DNA from: JAKAWQ01 sp963745975
Lineage (GTDB): Bacteria; Pseudomonadota; Alphaproteobacteria; Acetobacterales; Acetobacteraceae
Direction: 5' to 3'
Assembly (NCBI GenBank): GCA_963745975.1
Contig: CAVUZJ010000018.1
Span: 62,001-126,000 of the forward strand
DNA: 64,000 nucleotides
The position numbers and the translations under genes are program-made. Below the pieces are notes generated by a model, which had not been told where the DNA came from, ran no database searches, and saw only the letters and a list, made by a program, of their open reading frames with translations. The number at the start of each line of letters is the position of its first letter. Position 1 is the stretch's first letter. Shown here piece by piece: positions 16,033 through 24,059 of the stretch.

Positions 16033-16782
16033 GTGGCCACGTCTTCGCTGTTCACGGCGATGGCCGGTCTCGAGGCCGCCTCGAGCGAGCTCGAGACCGT
16101 CTCGGAGAATGTGGGCAACACCAACACCATCGGCTACGCGGCGGCCGAGACGGCGGCGCTAGCCTTGCCGTATTCGGGCGAGGATTCGCTGCCGGGGGCG
16201 GACGTGACGCCACTGGACGAGGGGTCGGACCCGACGGAGGGTCCGATGCAGCGAACCGGCGCGCCGCTCGACCTCGCGGTCAGCGGGGGTTGGCTCTTGG
16301 TGCAGACCCCCGACGGCGGCGTCGCGCTCACCCGCAACGGCGCGCTGCAGCAGGGCGCGGACGGTTTGCTGGAGACAGGGAACGGCGATCCGGTGCTCGA
16401 TGTGAACCAGCTTCCGATCAGCCTGCCGGCGCTTAAGGACCTGCAGGTCTCCTCGAACGGGACGATCTCCGGGATTCCGGCGAACGGCGAGTCCCAGCAA
16501 ACCACGGTCTATGCAACGCTTTATCTCGCCGCGACGCCGCACAACTCCCGGCTCGTACCGCTCGGCGGGACGCTTTACGGCCTGCAGGGCGATGTCCAGC
16601 CGACCCAGGCCGCGAACGCCTCGGTGATGCAAGGATACCTCGAAGGCAGCAACGTCAATCCCGTGCAGTCCATGGTCGAGATGATCTCCGGCACGCATTC
16701 GTTCCAGCTTCTTTCGCAGCTCGTCGCCGGCTCGAGCAGCGCCGACCAATCGCTCAACCAGGTGCTCGCCACGACCTCGTAA
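16033..16782 (+). CDS. flgF: Flagellar proximal rod protein FlgF
   Basis: A 249-residue member of the FlgE/F/G family with a GTG start ('MATSSLFTAMAGLEAASSEL'). The N-terminal motif is altered to 'ENVGNTNTIGYAAAE', lacking the usual basic residue after GY. 'APLDLAVSGGWLLVQTP' and 'ALTRNGALQ' match the ring-like domain. The C-terminus has 'VNPVQSMVEMISGTHSFQLL' (family: 'vn.v.emv.mI...R.fe'). Identity as FlgF rather than FlgG comes from its place between flgE and flgG and its more divergent sequence. Confidence 0.85.
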   Translation: MATSSLFTAMAGLEAASSELETVSENVGNTNTIGYAAAETAALALPYSGEDSLPGADVTPLDEGSDPTEGPMQRTGAPLDLAVSGGWLLVQTPDGGVALTRNGALQQGADGLLETGNGDPVLDVNQLPISLPALKDLQVSSNGTISGIPANGESQQTTVYATLYLAATPHNSRLVPLGGTLYGLQGDVQPTQAANASVMQGYLEGSNVNPVQSMVEMISGTHSFQLLSQLVAGSSSADQSLNQVLATTS

Positions 16783-16796
16783 CGGAGACCGCGAAG

Positions 16797-17591
16797 ATGC
16801 TTGCCGCACTGGAGACCATCGGCACCGGCCTGCAAGCCGTGCAGACCCAGATGGATTCGATAGCGAACAATATCTCGAACGTGAACACCTACGGCTACAA
16901 GCAATCCCTGCCGGTGTTCGAGACCCTGCTCTACCAAAACCAGATCCAGCCGGGCGCTTCCTCGAGCGGCGATACGCTTTATCCATCCGGCATGGATCTC
17001 GGCACGGGCGTGAAGGTTGCCGCCGAAGTTCCGGTGCTCACACAGGGCAATCTGACCCAGACCAGTAACCCGCTCGATGTCGCGATCCAGGGCAACGGGT
17101 ATTTCCAGGTGCTCCAGCCGGACGGCGAACTCGCCTACACGCGCGACGGCGCCTTTCAGCTCAACCAGAACGGGCAGATCGTCACCGCGGACGGCTACGA
17201 GGTGCTGCCGAACATCACCGTGCCGGCGAACGCGACGAGCGTGACCATCGGTGCCGACGGCACGATTTCGGTCACCACGCCGACCTCGACCAATGCCGTC
17301 GTGATCGGCCAGATGCAGCTCGCCAACTTCATCAACGCGCAGGGGCTGCAGCCGGTCGGCCAAAACCTCTACCTCTCCACCACCTCGAGTGGGCCGGCGA
17401 TCACCGGCGCGCCCGAGCAGAATGGGCTCGGTTCCATCAACCAGGGCTATCTCGAGGATTCGAACACCAACGTCGTGTCCTCGATGGTCGATCTGATCTC
17501 CGCCGAGCGCGCCTATCAGCTTGGAACCGACGTGGCGCAATCCGCAGGATCGGAGCTCGGCTACCTGGCGCAGATGGCTTCCAACGCGTGA
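16797..17591 (+). CDS. flgG: Flagellar distal rod protein FlgG
   Basis: A 264-residue distal-rod protein. It begins 'MLAALETIGTGLQAVQTQMD' and carries the full rod motif 'NNISNVNTYGYKQ'. 'TSNPLDVAIQGNGYFQV', 'YTRDGAFQLNQNGQIVTADG' and 'GYLEDSNTNVVSSMVDLISA' are nearly textbook FlgG segments, and the C-terminal helix contains 'ERAYQLG'. It forms the rigid driveshaft and contacts the L and P rings. The start has a purine-rich site ('GGAGACCGCGAAG') upstream. Confidence 0.96.
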   Translation: MLAALETIGTGLQAVQTQMDSIANNISNVNTYGYKQSLPVFETLLYQNQIQPGASSSGDTLYPSGMDLGTGVKVAAEVPVLTQGNLTQTSNPLDVAIQGNGYFQVLQPDGELAYTRDGAFQLNQNGQIVTADGYEVLPNITVPANATSVTIGADGTISVTTPTSTNAVVIGQMQLANFINAQGLQPVGQNLYLSTTSSGPAITGAPEQNGLGSINQGYLEDSNTNVVSSMVDLISAERAYQLGTDVAQSAGSELGYLAQMASNA

Positions 17592-17626
17592 GCTTCGGCG
17601 CACCGGCACGAGATCGAGGCCAGGGC

Positions 17627-18334
17627 GTGACGATAAGACGTCACCATGCCTTCACTCGCGCACTCGGGTTCGCGGGACTCGTTGTCCTAGCCGGCTGCGC
17701 GACCGAGGCGCCCGGAAAGATGTATTTCGTCAAGCCGAGCGCCTTTCCGGTGCAGGCGCCACCGATCCCCGATGCCACTAACGGCACAGTATTTCCCGCC
17801 GATTCGAGCGGGTCGCTCTACGGCAACCAGCGCTTCTGGGAGCCCGGCGACATCGTCACGGTCGATGTCACGCTCGCCTCGAATGCGCAAGGGAGCGATG
17901 CCGGCTCACTCAACAAGAACGAGTCGCTCAATGCCTCTATCACCCAGTTCATGGGGATCCCGCTGCAGTTCGGCTATGCCAACGGCAGCCGCTTCTCGCC
18001 CGCCTTTACGACAAGCAATCAGCAGCAATTCACCGGCACCGGATCGGTCTCGGGCTCGAGCACGGTTTCGACCAACATCGCCGCCGTGGTCACCAGCGTC
18101 GAGCCCAACGGAGTCCTTGAGCTCTCCGGGCGGACCAACGTGAACATCGACGGCAATGTCACCGGGATCGTCGTCACGGGATATGCGCGGCCGCAGGATA
18201 TCGGCGCCAACAACACCATCAGTTCCGACCAACTCGCCCAGGCCAACATCCAGTATGTGGGAGTGGGCGAGCTTAACTCAGCGCATCATGTGCCATGGCT
18301 CGAAGGCATCTTCTCGCAATATCTGCCCTTCTGA
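17627..18334 (+). CDS. flgH: Flagellar L-ring lipoprotein FlgH
   Basis: A 235-residue outer-membrane lipoprotein. With the GTG at 17627 the signal peptide is typical: basic n-region, hydrophobic core, lipobox 'LAGC' with Cys24. An earlier GTG at 17588, overlapping the flgG stop, is also possible and would give 248 residues with a long leader. The conserved core 'GSLYGNQRFWEPGDIVTVDV' (FlgH 'a.sLf.d.ra...GDilTV') and the C-terminal 'GYARPQDIGANNTISSDQLA' identify it. It forms the bushing in the outer membrane. Confidence 0.92.
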   Translation: MTIRRHHAFTRALGFAGLVVLAGCATEAPGKMYFVKPSAFPVQAPPIPDATNGTVFPADSSGSLYGNQRFWEPGDIVTVDVTLASNAQGSDAGSLNKNESLNASITQFMGIPLQFGYANGSRFSPAFTTSNQQQFTGTGSVSGSSTVSTNIAAVVTSVEPNGVLELSGRTNVNIDGNVTGIVVTGYARPQDIGANNTISSDQLAQANIQYVGVGELNSAHHVPWLEGIFSQYLPF

Positions 18335-19407
18335 TCGGAAGTCTCGGTTGGGCGACCGCCGCCCGCGCCGAGCCCATCCGCGACCTGGTGACGATCGGCG
18401 GCGCGCCGGAGAACCAGCTCGTGGGCTATGGGCTCGTCGTCGGCCTGGCGGGCAGCGGGGACCAGACGACACAGGTGCCGTACACGCAGCAGGCCATCAC
18501 CAATATGCTGAGCCATGAAGGAATCACCTTGCCCGCGACGGCCTTCATGCTGCCGAACGACGTGGCGAGCGTGATGGTGACGGCGACGGTGCCGCCGTTC
18601 TCCGAACCCGGCTCCGCGATCAACGCGACCGTGGCGGCGATCGGCAACGCCACCTCGCTTGCCGGCGGCGTCTTGCTGCCGACCCCGCTCAAGGGTGGCA
18701 ACGGCCTGATCTACGCACAGGCGCAGGGGCCGCTCCTGGTAAGCGGGTTCGCGGCGCAGGCGGCCGGCAGCTCGGTGACGACGAACACGCCGACGGTCGG
18801 GCGCCTGAGTGGAGGTGCCATTCTCTCCCGCTCGATCCCGACCGAGGCGGATCGAGGCGGCCATATCGCGCTTCTCCTGCGCGATCCGAACTTCGCCGAC
18901 GCCGCGAACATCGCCGCTGCGATCAATGTGCGGATGGGGGCCGGCACCGCACGCGCCGTGTCTCCGGGGCTGGTCGCCGTGACCCACTATTCGCCCGCCG
19001 CGGGCGACGTTGCGTTCGTGGCCGAGGTTCTCGCGGTGGACGTCCGGACGGCACCGCAGATCCCGACCGTCGTGGTGGATGCGCAGAGCGGAACGATCGT
19101 CATGGGCGGCGGCGTAGAGCTCGGCCCCGCCGTGGTCAGCCATGGCGACCTGACGGTGCAGATCCAGGCCTATAACGCAGTGAGCCAGCCGGCGCCGTTC
19201 AGCAACGGACGGACGACGGGTGTCACAAATGCGACGATCAACGCGAGGCCCCCAGTTGCGCATGTGGTGAACCTGCCGAGCACCACGACGCTCGCAGAGG
19301 TGGCGGCGGCGCTCAACGCAATCGGCGCGACGCCGCTGGATCTGGTGGCGATCATCGAGGCGCTGAAGGAGGCGGGTGCGCTCAAGGCGGACCTCAAGGT
19401 CATCTGA
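18295..19407 (+). CDS. flgI: Flagellar P-ring protein FlgI
   Basis: A 370-residue periplasmic protein with a cleavable signal peptide (about residues 1-25, ending 'ATAARA'). The mature N-terminus shows 'IRDLVTIGGAPENQLVGYGL', then 'GLAGSGDQTTQVPYTQQAI' and 'NMLSHEGITLP', all FlgI hallmarks. The C-terminal 'TTLAEVAAALNAIGATPLDL' and 'IIEALKEAGALKADL' are also highly conserved. The gene overlaps flgH by 40 bases, a real overlap because both ends are supported by conserved sequence. It forms the peptidoglycan-level ring. Confidence 0.96.
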   Translation: MARRHLLAISALLIGSLGWATAARAEPIRDLVTIGGAPENQLVGYGLVVGLAGSGDQTTQVPYTQQAITNMLSHEGITLPATAFMLPNDVASVMVTATVPPFSEPGSAINATVAAIGNATSLAGGVLLPTPLKGGNGLIYAQAQGPLLVSGFAAQAAGSSVTTNTPTVGRLSGGAILSRSIPTEADRGGHIALLLRDPNFADAANIAAAINVRMGAGTARAVSPGLVAVTHYSPAAGDVAFVAEVLAVDVRTAPQIPTVVVDAQSGTIVMGGGVELGPAVVSHGDLTVQIQAYNAVSQPAPFSNGRTTGVTNATINARPPVAHVVNLPSTTTLAEVAAALNAIGATPLDLVAIIEALKEAGALKADLKVI

Positions 19408-20273
19408 TGCTCAATTCGGCCGCCGCGTCCGCTACATCCGCGAACCAGGGCAGCCAGGGCGTTCAGGTCGCCATATCCGCCGAGCGCCTGCTCTCGATGC
19501 TCTGGAACATGGCAATCTCCGGCATGCTCAAGGGCGCGGTCGGGGACGACGCGCTGGGCACCGGCTCCGAACTGCTCAACAACCTTGCGAGCGAGGCGGT
19601 GTCGGCGACACTGTTCGGCAAGACCGACTCCGCCGCCGCGAGCCAGATCGTCTCGCAGCTCGGCGCGGGCGGATCCGCTGGAGTTTCCGGGGGGCCTTCG
19701 GGCCAGGCCGGCAGGAAGCGGACATCGCTGCTCTCGACCATGAACAATGTACTGGGCGCAGGGGCGTCGGCGGATGTCTCGGGAACGGCGGGCGCTCTCG
19801 GCGCGACCATCGCCGGGGCGGTGTCCTTCGCGAAATCGATATGGCCGTACATCGCGGAGAGCGCGCAATCGCTCGGCGTCTCCCCGGTGGCGCTGCTCGC
19901 GCAATCGGCGCTGGAGACCGGTTGGGGTGCTTCGGCGCCGGGCAACAACATCTTCGGCGTCAAGGCGCATGGCGGCCTGGCGGCGACAACGGATGCGACC
20001 ACCGAGGACGAAGGGGGGACCACGATGGCCACGACCGCCGATTTCGCGGCCTACTCCTCACTCGCCCAATCGGTTGCCGACTACACCAATCTCATCATGG
20101 CGCGGTTCGGCGGCGCCGTCGGCTCCTCCAGCGTCGGCCAGTTTGCGGCCGCTCTGCAGGGCGGCGGATACGCGACCGACAGCGCCTACGCCAGCAAGAT
20201 CGTCGATATTGCCCGCTCGCCTTTCATGGGAGATGTGCTGCGGGCGCTCGGAGTCGAGGAGACCGCGCCATGA
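19407..20273 (+). CDS. flgJ: FlgJ: rod-capping protein with glucosaminidase domain
   Basis: A 288-residue two-domain protein. The N-terminal part (about residues 20-90) is a rod-binding domain. The C-terminal part (about 145-270) is a glycoside hydrolase family 73 (glucosaminidase) domain: 'SFAKSIWPYIAESAQSLGVS', then 'LLAQSALETGWG' with the catalytic Glu in 'ALETGWG', and 'NNIFGVKA'. It cuts peptidoglycan so that the rod can pass. It starts at the last base of the flgI stop codon and its end overlaps flgK. Many alphaproteobacteria have only a short FlgJ with a separate hydrolase; here both are in one chain, as in enterics. Confidence 0.92.
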   Translation: MLNSAAASATSANQGSQGVQVAISAERLLSMLWNMAISGMLKGAVGDDALGTGSELLNNLASEAVSATLFGKTDSAAASQIVSQLGAGGSAGVSGGPSGQAGRKRTSLLSTMNNVLGAGASADVSGTAGALGATIAGAVSFAKSIWPYIAESAQSLGVSPVALLAQSALETGWGASAPGNNIFGVKAHGGLAATTDATTEDEGGTTMATTADFAAYSSLAQSVADYTNLIMARFGGAVGSSSVGQFAAALQGGGYATDSAYASKIVDIARSPFMGDVLRALGVEETAP

Positions 20274-22207
20274 GTGGCCTCACTGCTGCCCTCAACGCCG
20301 CGCTCAGCGGGATCGATGTCTTCGAGCAAGCGATCCAAACCGTGAGCACCAACATCAGCAACGAGACGACGCAAGGCTATGCGCTCCGCACCGTGGAGAG
20401 CGAGACGAGCGCATACGGATCGAGCGGGGCCGGCAGCGGCGTCATCGACCCGGCTTCGGTGCAGCGGGCGGCGGACGGTTTCGCGGCGAGCCGGCTCAAC
20501 AGCGCGACCTCGGCAAGCGAGGCCGCCCAGACACTCTCCGCGGCACTTTCGGCGATCGACCAGGCATTGCAGGGCAGCGGCGACGTCAACGGCGCGGCGA
20601 ACACGTTTTTCGCCGATCTTGCAACGCTGGCCTCGGAGCCGACCAACTCGGCGCAGGCCGACACCACGCTTGCCGATGCGGGAAACCTCGTCGATACGTT
20701 CCGGGCGGCCTCCGAAAGCCTCGACGGCCAGTTCTCCGGGATCGACGAGTCGCTCCAACAGTCGGTGGCGAGCGCGAACCAGCTGCTCTCCCAGTTGGCG
20801 ACGATCAACACCGGCCTGCAGACTGCGCCCAACGACAATTCCCTGCTCGACGAGCAGCAGGCGGCGCTCAACTCGTTGTCCCAGCTGATCGGAATCCAGA
20901 CGGTGCCGCTGCAGAACGGGGCGGTCGAGGTGACGGTGAACGGGGCGGTGCTGCTCGATCAGAGCGGCGCGCAGACGCTTTCGCTCGCCCAGGCCGCGCC
21001 GACCAGCACGCCCGAGCTCACCGCGGGCACTGCCAATGTTGCCGTCAAGCCGGGCAGCACCTCGGGCTCCATCGGCGCCAACCTCGCCGCGTTCGCGAAC
21101 ACGCAAGGCACGCTCGGTTCCCTCAACTGGTTCGCCGCGGCGCTGGCCGGCGGCGTCAACCAGGCGCAGGCGGAGGGGTTGAACAGCGCGGGCTCCCAGG
21201 GCAGCGCGCTTTTCGCCGTTCCGCCGCCGCAGGTCGTCGCGGGAACGGCGAACACCGGATCGGCGACGCTCGCAGCGACGGTGACCAACGCAACCGCGCT
21301 GCCGAGCAACGGCGCGGGCTACGTGCTCGCTTACGGATCAGCGGGCTGGACCGCAACCGTTCCCGGAACGACACAGACCTATTCGCTGGGCACCGGCCCG
21401 ACGCTCTCATTGCCCGGCCTCACGGTGACGGTGAGCGGCGCCGCCGCGGCCGGTGACACGTTCCTGATCGACCCGACGCCCGGGGCTGCCGCGTCGATCT
21501 CGCTCGCCGCCACGGCCTCGTCCGCCCTGGCCGTGGCCGATCCGTATGTCGCGACCGCCGGAACGGTGTCCGCGAGCGGCGAGATCATCAACACCAATGC
21601 CGGGTCGGAGACCGAGCTGTCCGAGACAGTGACCGCCACGCCGGCGAGTAGCGCCGCCATCGTCCCGGCTTCCTATTTCGGCCAGTCCCTGACGCTCACA
21701 TTCACCAGCGGCAGCGCCTACCAGATCACGAATGCGTCGGGTGCGAGCGTTGCCTCGGGCACCTGGTCGAACGGCACCGCGGTGGCGATCGCCTATCCGT
21801 CGTCCAGCCCGGCCGCCGACCAGTATTTCGAGCTCGCGCTGGGCGGGAGCCCGGCTCCCGGAGACGTGGTGAGCCTCACTCCGGGCGGGACGGACAGCGG
21901 CTCCAATGCGCAGCGCATGGCCGACCTCTGGCAGGCAACCTCGAGCATTGCCGGCGGCTCCCTGGAAGGCGCCATCCTCTCGATCGTCGGCAACGCCGGT
22001 TCGAACGCCTCGACCGCCAGTTCGCTCGCCACCAACACCCAGGACAACCTCACCACTGCGCAAGACAACCTGACCGCGATCGCCGGCGTCGATCCCAACA
22101 GTCAGGCAGTGGTCCTGACCCAGTACCAGCAGGCGTTCCAAGCCGCCTCGCAGGTAATCTCGATCGCCCATCAGATGTTCGAGGACCTGGTGACGGCGAT
22201 CTCATGA
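20270..22207 (+). CDS. flgK: Hook-filament junction protein FlgK
   Basis: A 645-residue hook-associated protein 1 starting in the flgJ stop. The N-terminal motif is 'VSTNISNETTQGYALRTV', the FlgK variant of the rod/hook signature. The first 200 residues show FlgK helices ('LDEQQAALNSLSQLIGIQTV'). The middle is a large Ala/Thr/Gly-rich domain. The C-terminus 'LTQYQQAFQAASQVISIAHQ' is the family 'L...Q.AY.A.A.vi....' helix. A longer open frame upstream of 20270 is a shadow of flgJ. The chaperone is probably the flgN-like product. Confidence 0.93.
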   Translation: MSGLTAALNAALSGIDVFEQAIQTVSTNISNETTQGYALRTVESETSAYGSSGAGSGVIDPASVQRAADGFAASRLNSATSASEAAQTLSAALSAIDQALQGSGDVNGAANTFFADLATLASEPTNSAQADTTLADAGNLVDTFRAASESLDGQFSGIDESLQQSVASANQLLSQLATINTGLQTAPNDNSLLDEQQAALNSLSQLIGIQTVPLQNGAVEVTVNGAVLLDQSGAQTLSLAQAAPTSTPELTAGTANVAVKPGSTSGSIGANLAAFANTQGTLGSLNWFAAALAGGVNQAQAEGLNSAGSQGSALFAVPPPQVVAGTANTGSATLAATVTNATALPSNGAGYVLAYGSAGWTATVPGTTQTYSLGTGPTLSLPGLTVTVSGAAAAGDTFLIDPTPGAAASISLAATASSALAVADPYVATAGTVSASGEIINTNAGSETELSETVTATPASSAAIVPASYFGQSLTLTFTSGSAYQITNASGASVASGTWSNGTAVAIAYPSSSPAADQYFELALGGSPAPGDVVSLTPGGTDSGSNAQRMADLWQATSSIAGGSLEGAILSIVGNAGSNASTASSLATNTQDNLTTAQDNLTAIAGVDPNSQAVVLTQYQQAFQAASQVISIAHQMFEDLVTAIS

Positions 22208-22258
22208 TCCGGATGGCTGGCCTATCCCGTCGATCGGGTTACTCTCCAGGAGAAAACC

Positions 22259-23467
22259 GTGCAGACATCGTTCTATACCGACGCGGCACAGAGCTTTACC
22301 GCCGGCGAGGCGACGCTGCAGACCCTCGAGCAGGAGCTCGCGACCGGCGGCGCAGTGCCCACCGCGAGCGCCAATCCGGCCGCCTTCATCGGCGCAGCCG
22401 CCGATACGGACGACAGCGGTCAGCTCACTGCCGAGAACGGCAACCAGACCAATGTTCAGGACACGCTCGGGCTCGGAACGTCGGCCCTCAACGAGGCCAT
22501 GACCGTGCTCGACCAGATCCAGCAGATCGCGCTCGAGGCCATCAACGGAACGGTCAGCGGCTCCGAGTACCAGGCGCTCTCCGAACAGGTGCAGCAGAAT
22601 CTCCAGCAGCTCCTTGCCGTTGCGAACACCGCGGGGAACAACGGAAACTACGTGTTCTCCGGGACCGCCGCGAACACCAAGCCCTTCGTGCAGATCGCCA
22701 GCGGGACCGTAGATTATATCGGTGATGACGGGCTTTCGACGGTCGAGGTTTCTCCCGGCGTCACAGTCAACGCGGCGCTGAGCGGGACCCCGTTCCTCAA
22801 TGGCTACTCGGGGGACGGCTATGCCTCGGTCACGGCGGCGGCGAGCAACGAAGGGGCCGCGACGCTCCTTCCCGTCGGCGTGGTGAACGAGGGAGAAGCC
22901 ACCAGCTTCCAGCAAGGGTCGACGCCGATCACCATCGCATTTTCCACGACCTCGTCGGGAAAGAGCGAGTACACGGCAACGGAGGGCAGCGCCACCATCG
23001 CCAGCGGATCGGCGCAATCCGGCCAGGACATGACGCTTGACGGCGTCCAGTTCGCACTGAGCGGGGCGCCCGCCTCGGGGGACAGCTTCACCGTTTCTCC
23101 CGCGCGCCCGCAATCCGTGTTTTCGCTCGTCCAGACAATCCAGAACGCGCTGGCGAGCCCGGGGACGACGGCCACCGAGCGCGCCCAGACGACGCAGGCG
23201 CTCGGCAACGCGCTCTCGGGCATCACCCAATATCAGGGTCTCTTCACGGCCGCGAACGCACGGATCGGCGTGGTTCTGCAAACCGTGTCCACCGCCGGCA
23301 CCGCCAATACGCAGAGGAGCACCGGCGATCAGACCAATGCGGCCAATCTCACCGCCGCCAACACCCCCGAGGTGATGACCGCGATCGACGAGCAGACCAC
23401 AGCCCTGCAGGCCGCGCTCCAGGCGTTCGGCATGACCGAGGGGCTCAGCGTTTTCAACTACCTCTAA
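22259..23467 (+). CDS. flgL: Hook-filament junction protein FlgL
   Basis: A 402-residue hook-associated protein 3 of the flagellin superfamily. It begins at a GTG preceded by 'AGGAGA'. The N-terminal helix contains 'EATLQTLEQELATG' and later 'IQQIALEAINGTVSGSEYQA' and 'GNNGNYVFSGT', matching the FlgL '.g.YiFsG..t...PF' motif. The C-terminus 'DEQTTALQAALQAFG' fits the final helix. It joins FlgK to the filament. Twenty-two bases later begins the sulfotransferase gene, with no obvious terminator between. Confidence 0.9.
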   Translation: MQTSFYTDAAQSFTAGEATLQTLEQELATGGAVPTASANPAAFIGAAADTDDSGQLTAENGNQTNVQDTLGLGTSALNEAMTVLDQIQQIALEAINGTVSGSEYQALSEQVQQNLQQLLAVANTAGNNGNYVFSGTAANTKPFVQIASGTVDYIGDDGLSTVEVSPGVTVNAALSGTPFLNGYSGDGYASVTAAASNEGAATLLPVGVVNEGEATSFQQGSTPITIAFSTTSSGKSEYTATEGSATIASGSAQSGQDMTLDGVQFALSGAPASGDSFTVSPARPQSVFSLVQTIQNALASPGTTATERAQTTQALGNALSGITQYQGLFTAANARIGVVLQTVSTAGTANTQRSTGDQTNAANLTAANTPEVMTAIDEQTTALQAALQAFGMTEGLSVFNYL

Positions 23468-23489
23468 TCACGTTCGGAGCGAGCAGACG

Positions 23490-24059
23490 ATGAAGAGCGT
23501 CCGGCCGGGACGGGGGGCACGCCGCGGCGTCTTGATCGCCGGATATTACCGCACGGGTACCTCGGCGCTCAGCGGCGCACTCGCCGAGGCCGGCATCACG
23601 GTCCTCAACAATACCGAGGCGAACGAGCACAATCCGCGCGGGTTCTTCGAGGACACCGCGCTGATCCAGCTGGAGATGGATGTGCTGGGCGCGCTCGGCT
23701 CGATCTGGAGCGATGTGCGGTTCCTGCCCGAGGGCTGGATCGAGCGGCCGGATATGTCCGTCTATCTCGACCGGCTGAGTGAGCTTCTGGAGAAGAAGTT
23801 CGGCGCCGCGCCGCTCTTCGCGATCAAGCACCCGCATATCTGCCGCCTGGCGCCACTCTACCGCCGGGCGTTCGAATCCATCGGCGTCGTTCCCGCGGCC
23901 ATCCGCACCCATCGCAATCCGTACGTCATCGCGGCCAGCCAAAAAAAGAAAACGCGCTACCCCGCGCCCATGCTCTCTTGCTCTGGGCGAGCTACATGCT
24001 CGATGCCGAATGGAATACGCGCGGGATCCCGCGGGCGCTCGTGCTCTACGATGCGCTGA
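23490..24059 (+). CDS. Sulfotransferase-like domain, zero-frame product (frameshifted gene, 5' part)
   Basis: The zero-frame product is 189 residues. Residues 1-152 resemble a PAPS-dependent sulfotransferase. 'GYYRTGTSAL' at about residues 17-26 is the 5'-phosphosulfate-binding loop. 'KHPHICRLAPLY' and 'AIRTHRNPYVIAAS' are in the place of the 3'-phosphate-binding Arg/Ser region. After residue 153 the frame becomes nonsense-like ('TRYPAPMLSCSGRATCSMPN') and stops. The -1 frame continues the family sequence ('ALLLWASYMLDAEWN'). The whole gene therefore reads as one protein of about 1148 residues, 23490-26935, if ribosomes slip once at 23942-23948 or if one A is missing. It lies between flgL and flgA. 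Confidence 0.75.
   Translation: MKSVRPGRGARRGVLIAGYYRTGTSALSGALAEAGITVLNNTEANEHNPRGFFEDTALIQLEMDVLGALGSIWSDVRFLPEGWIERPDMSVYLDRLSELLEKKFGAAPLFAIKHPHICRLAPLYRRAFESIGVVPAAIRTHRNPYVIAASQKKKTRYPAPMLSCSGRATCSMPNGIRAGSRGRSCSTMR
23942..23948 (+). promoter_or_regulatory. A AAA AAG slippery heptamer (-1 frameshift site)
   Basis: In the zero frame the codons are CAA AAA AAG, so the heptamer A AAA AAG sits in the register of the known dnaX-type -1 slippery site. After a -1 slip the next codon is GAA and the sulfotransferase sequence continues into the glycosyltransferase frame. A 6-base-pair stem (23965-23970 with 23984-23989, 13-base loop) begins 16 bases downstream, farther than the usual 5-9. No upstream Shine-Dalgarno stimulator is visible. 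A one-base loss from an A8 run would give the same sequence. Confidence 0.6.
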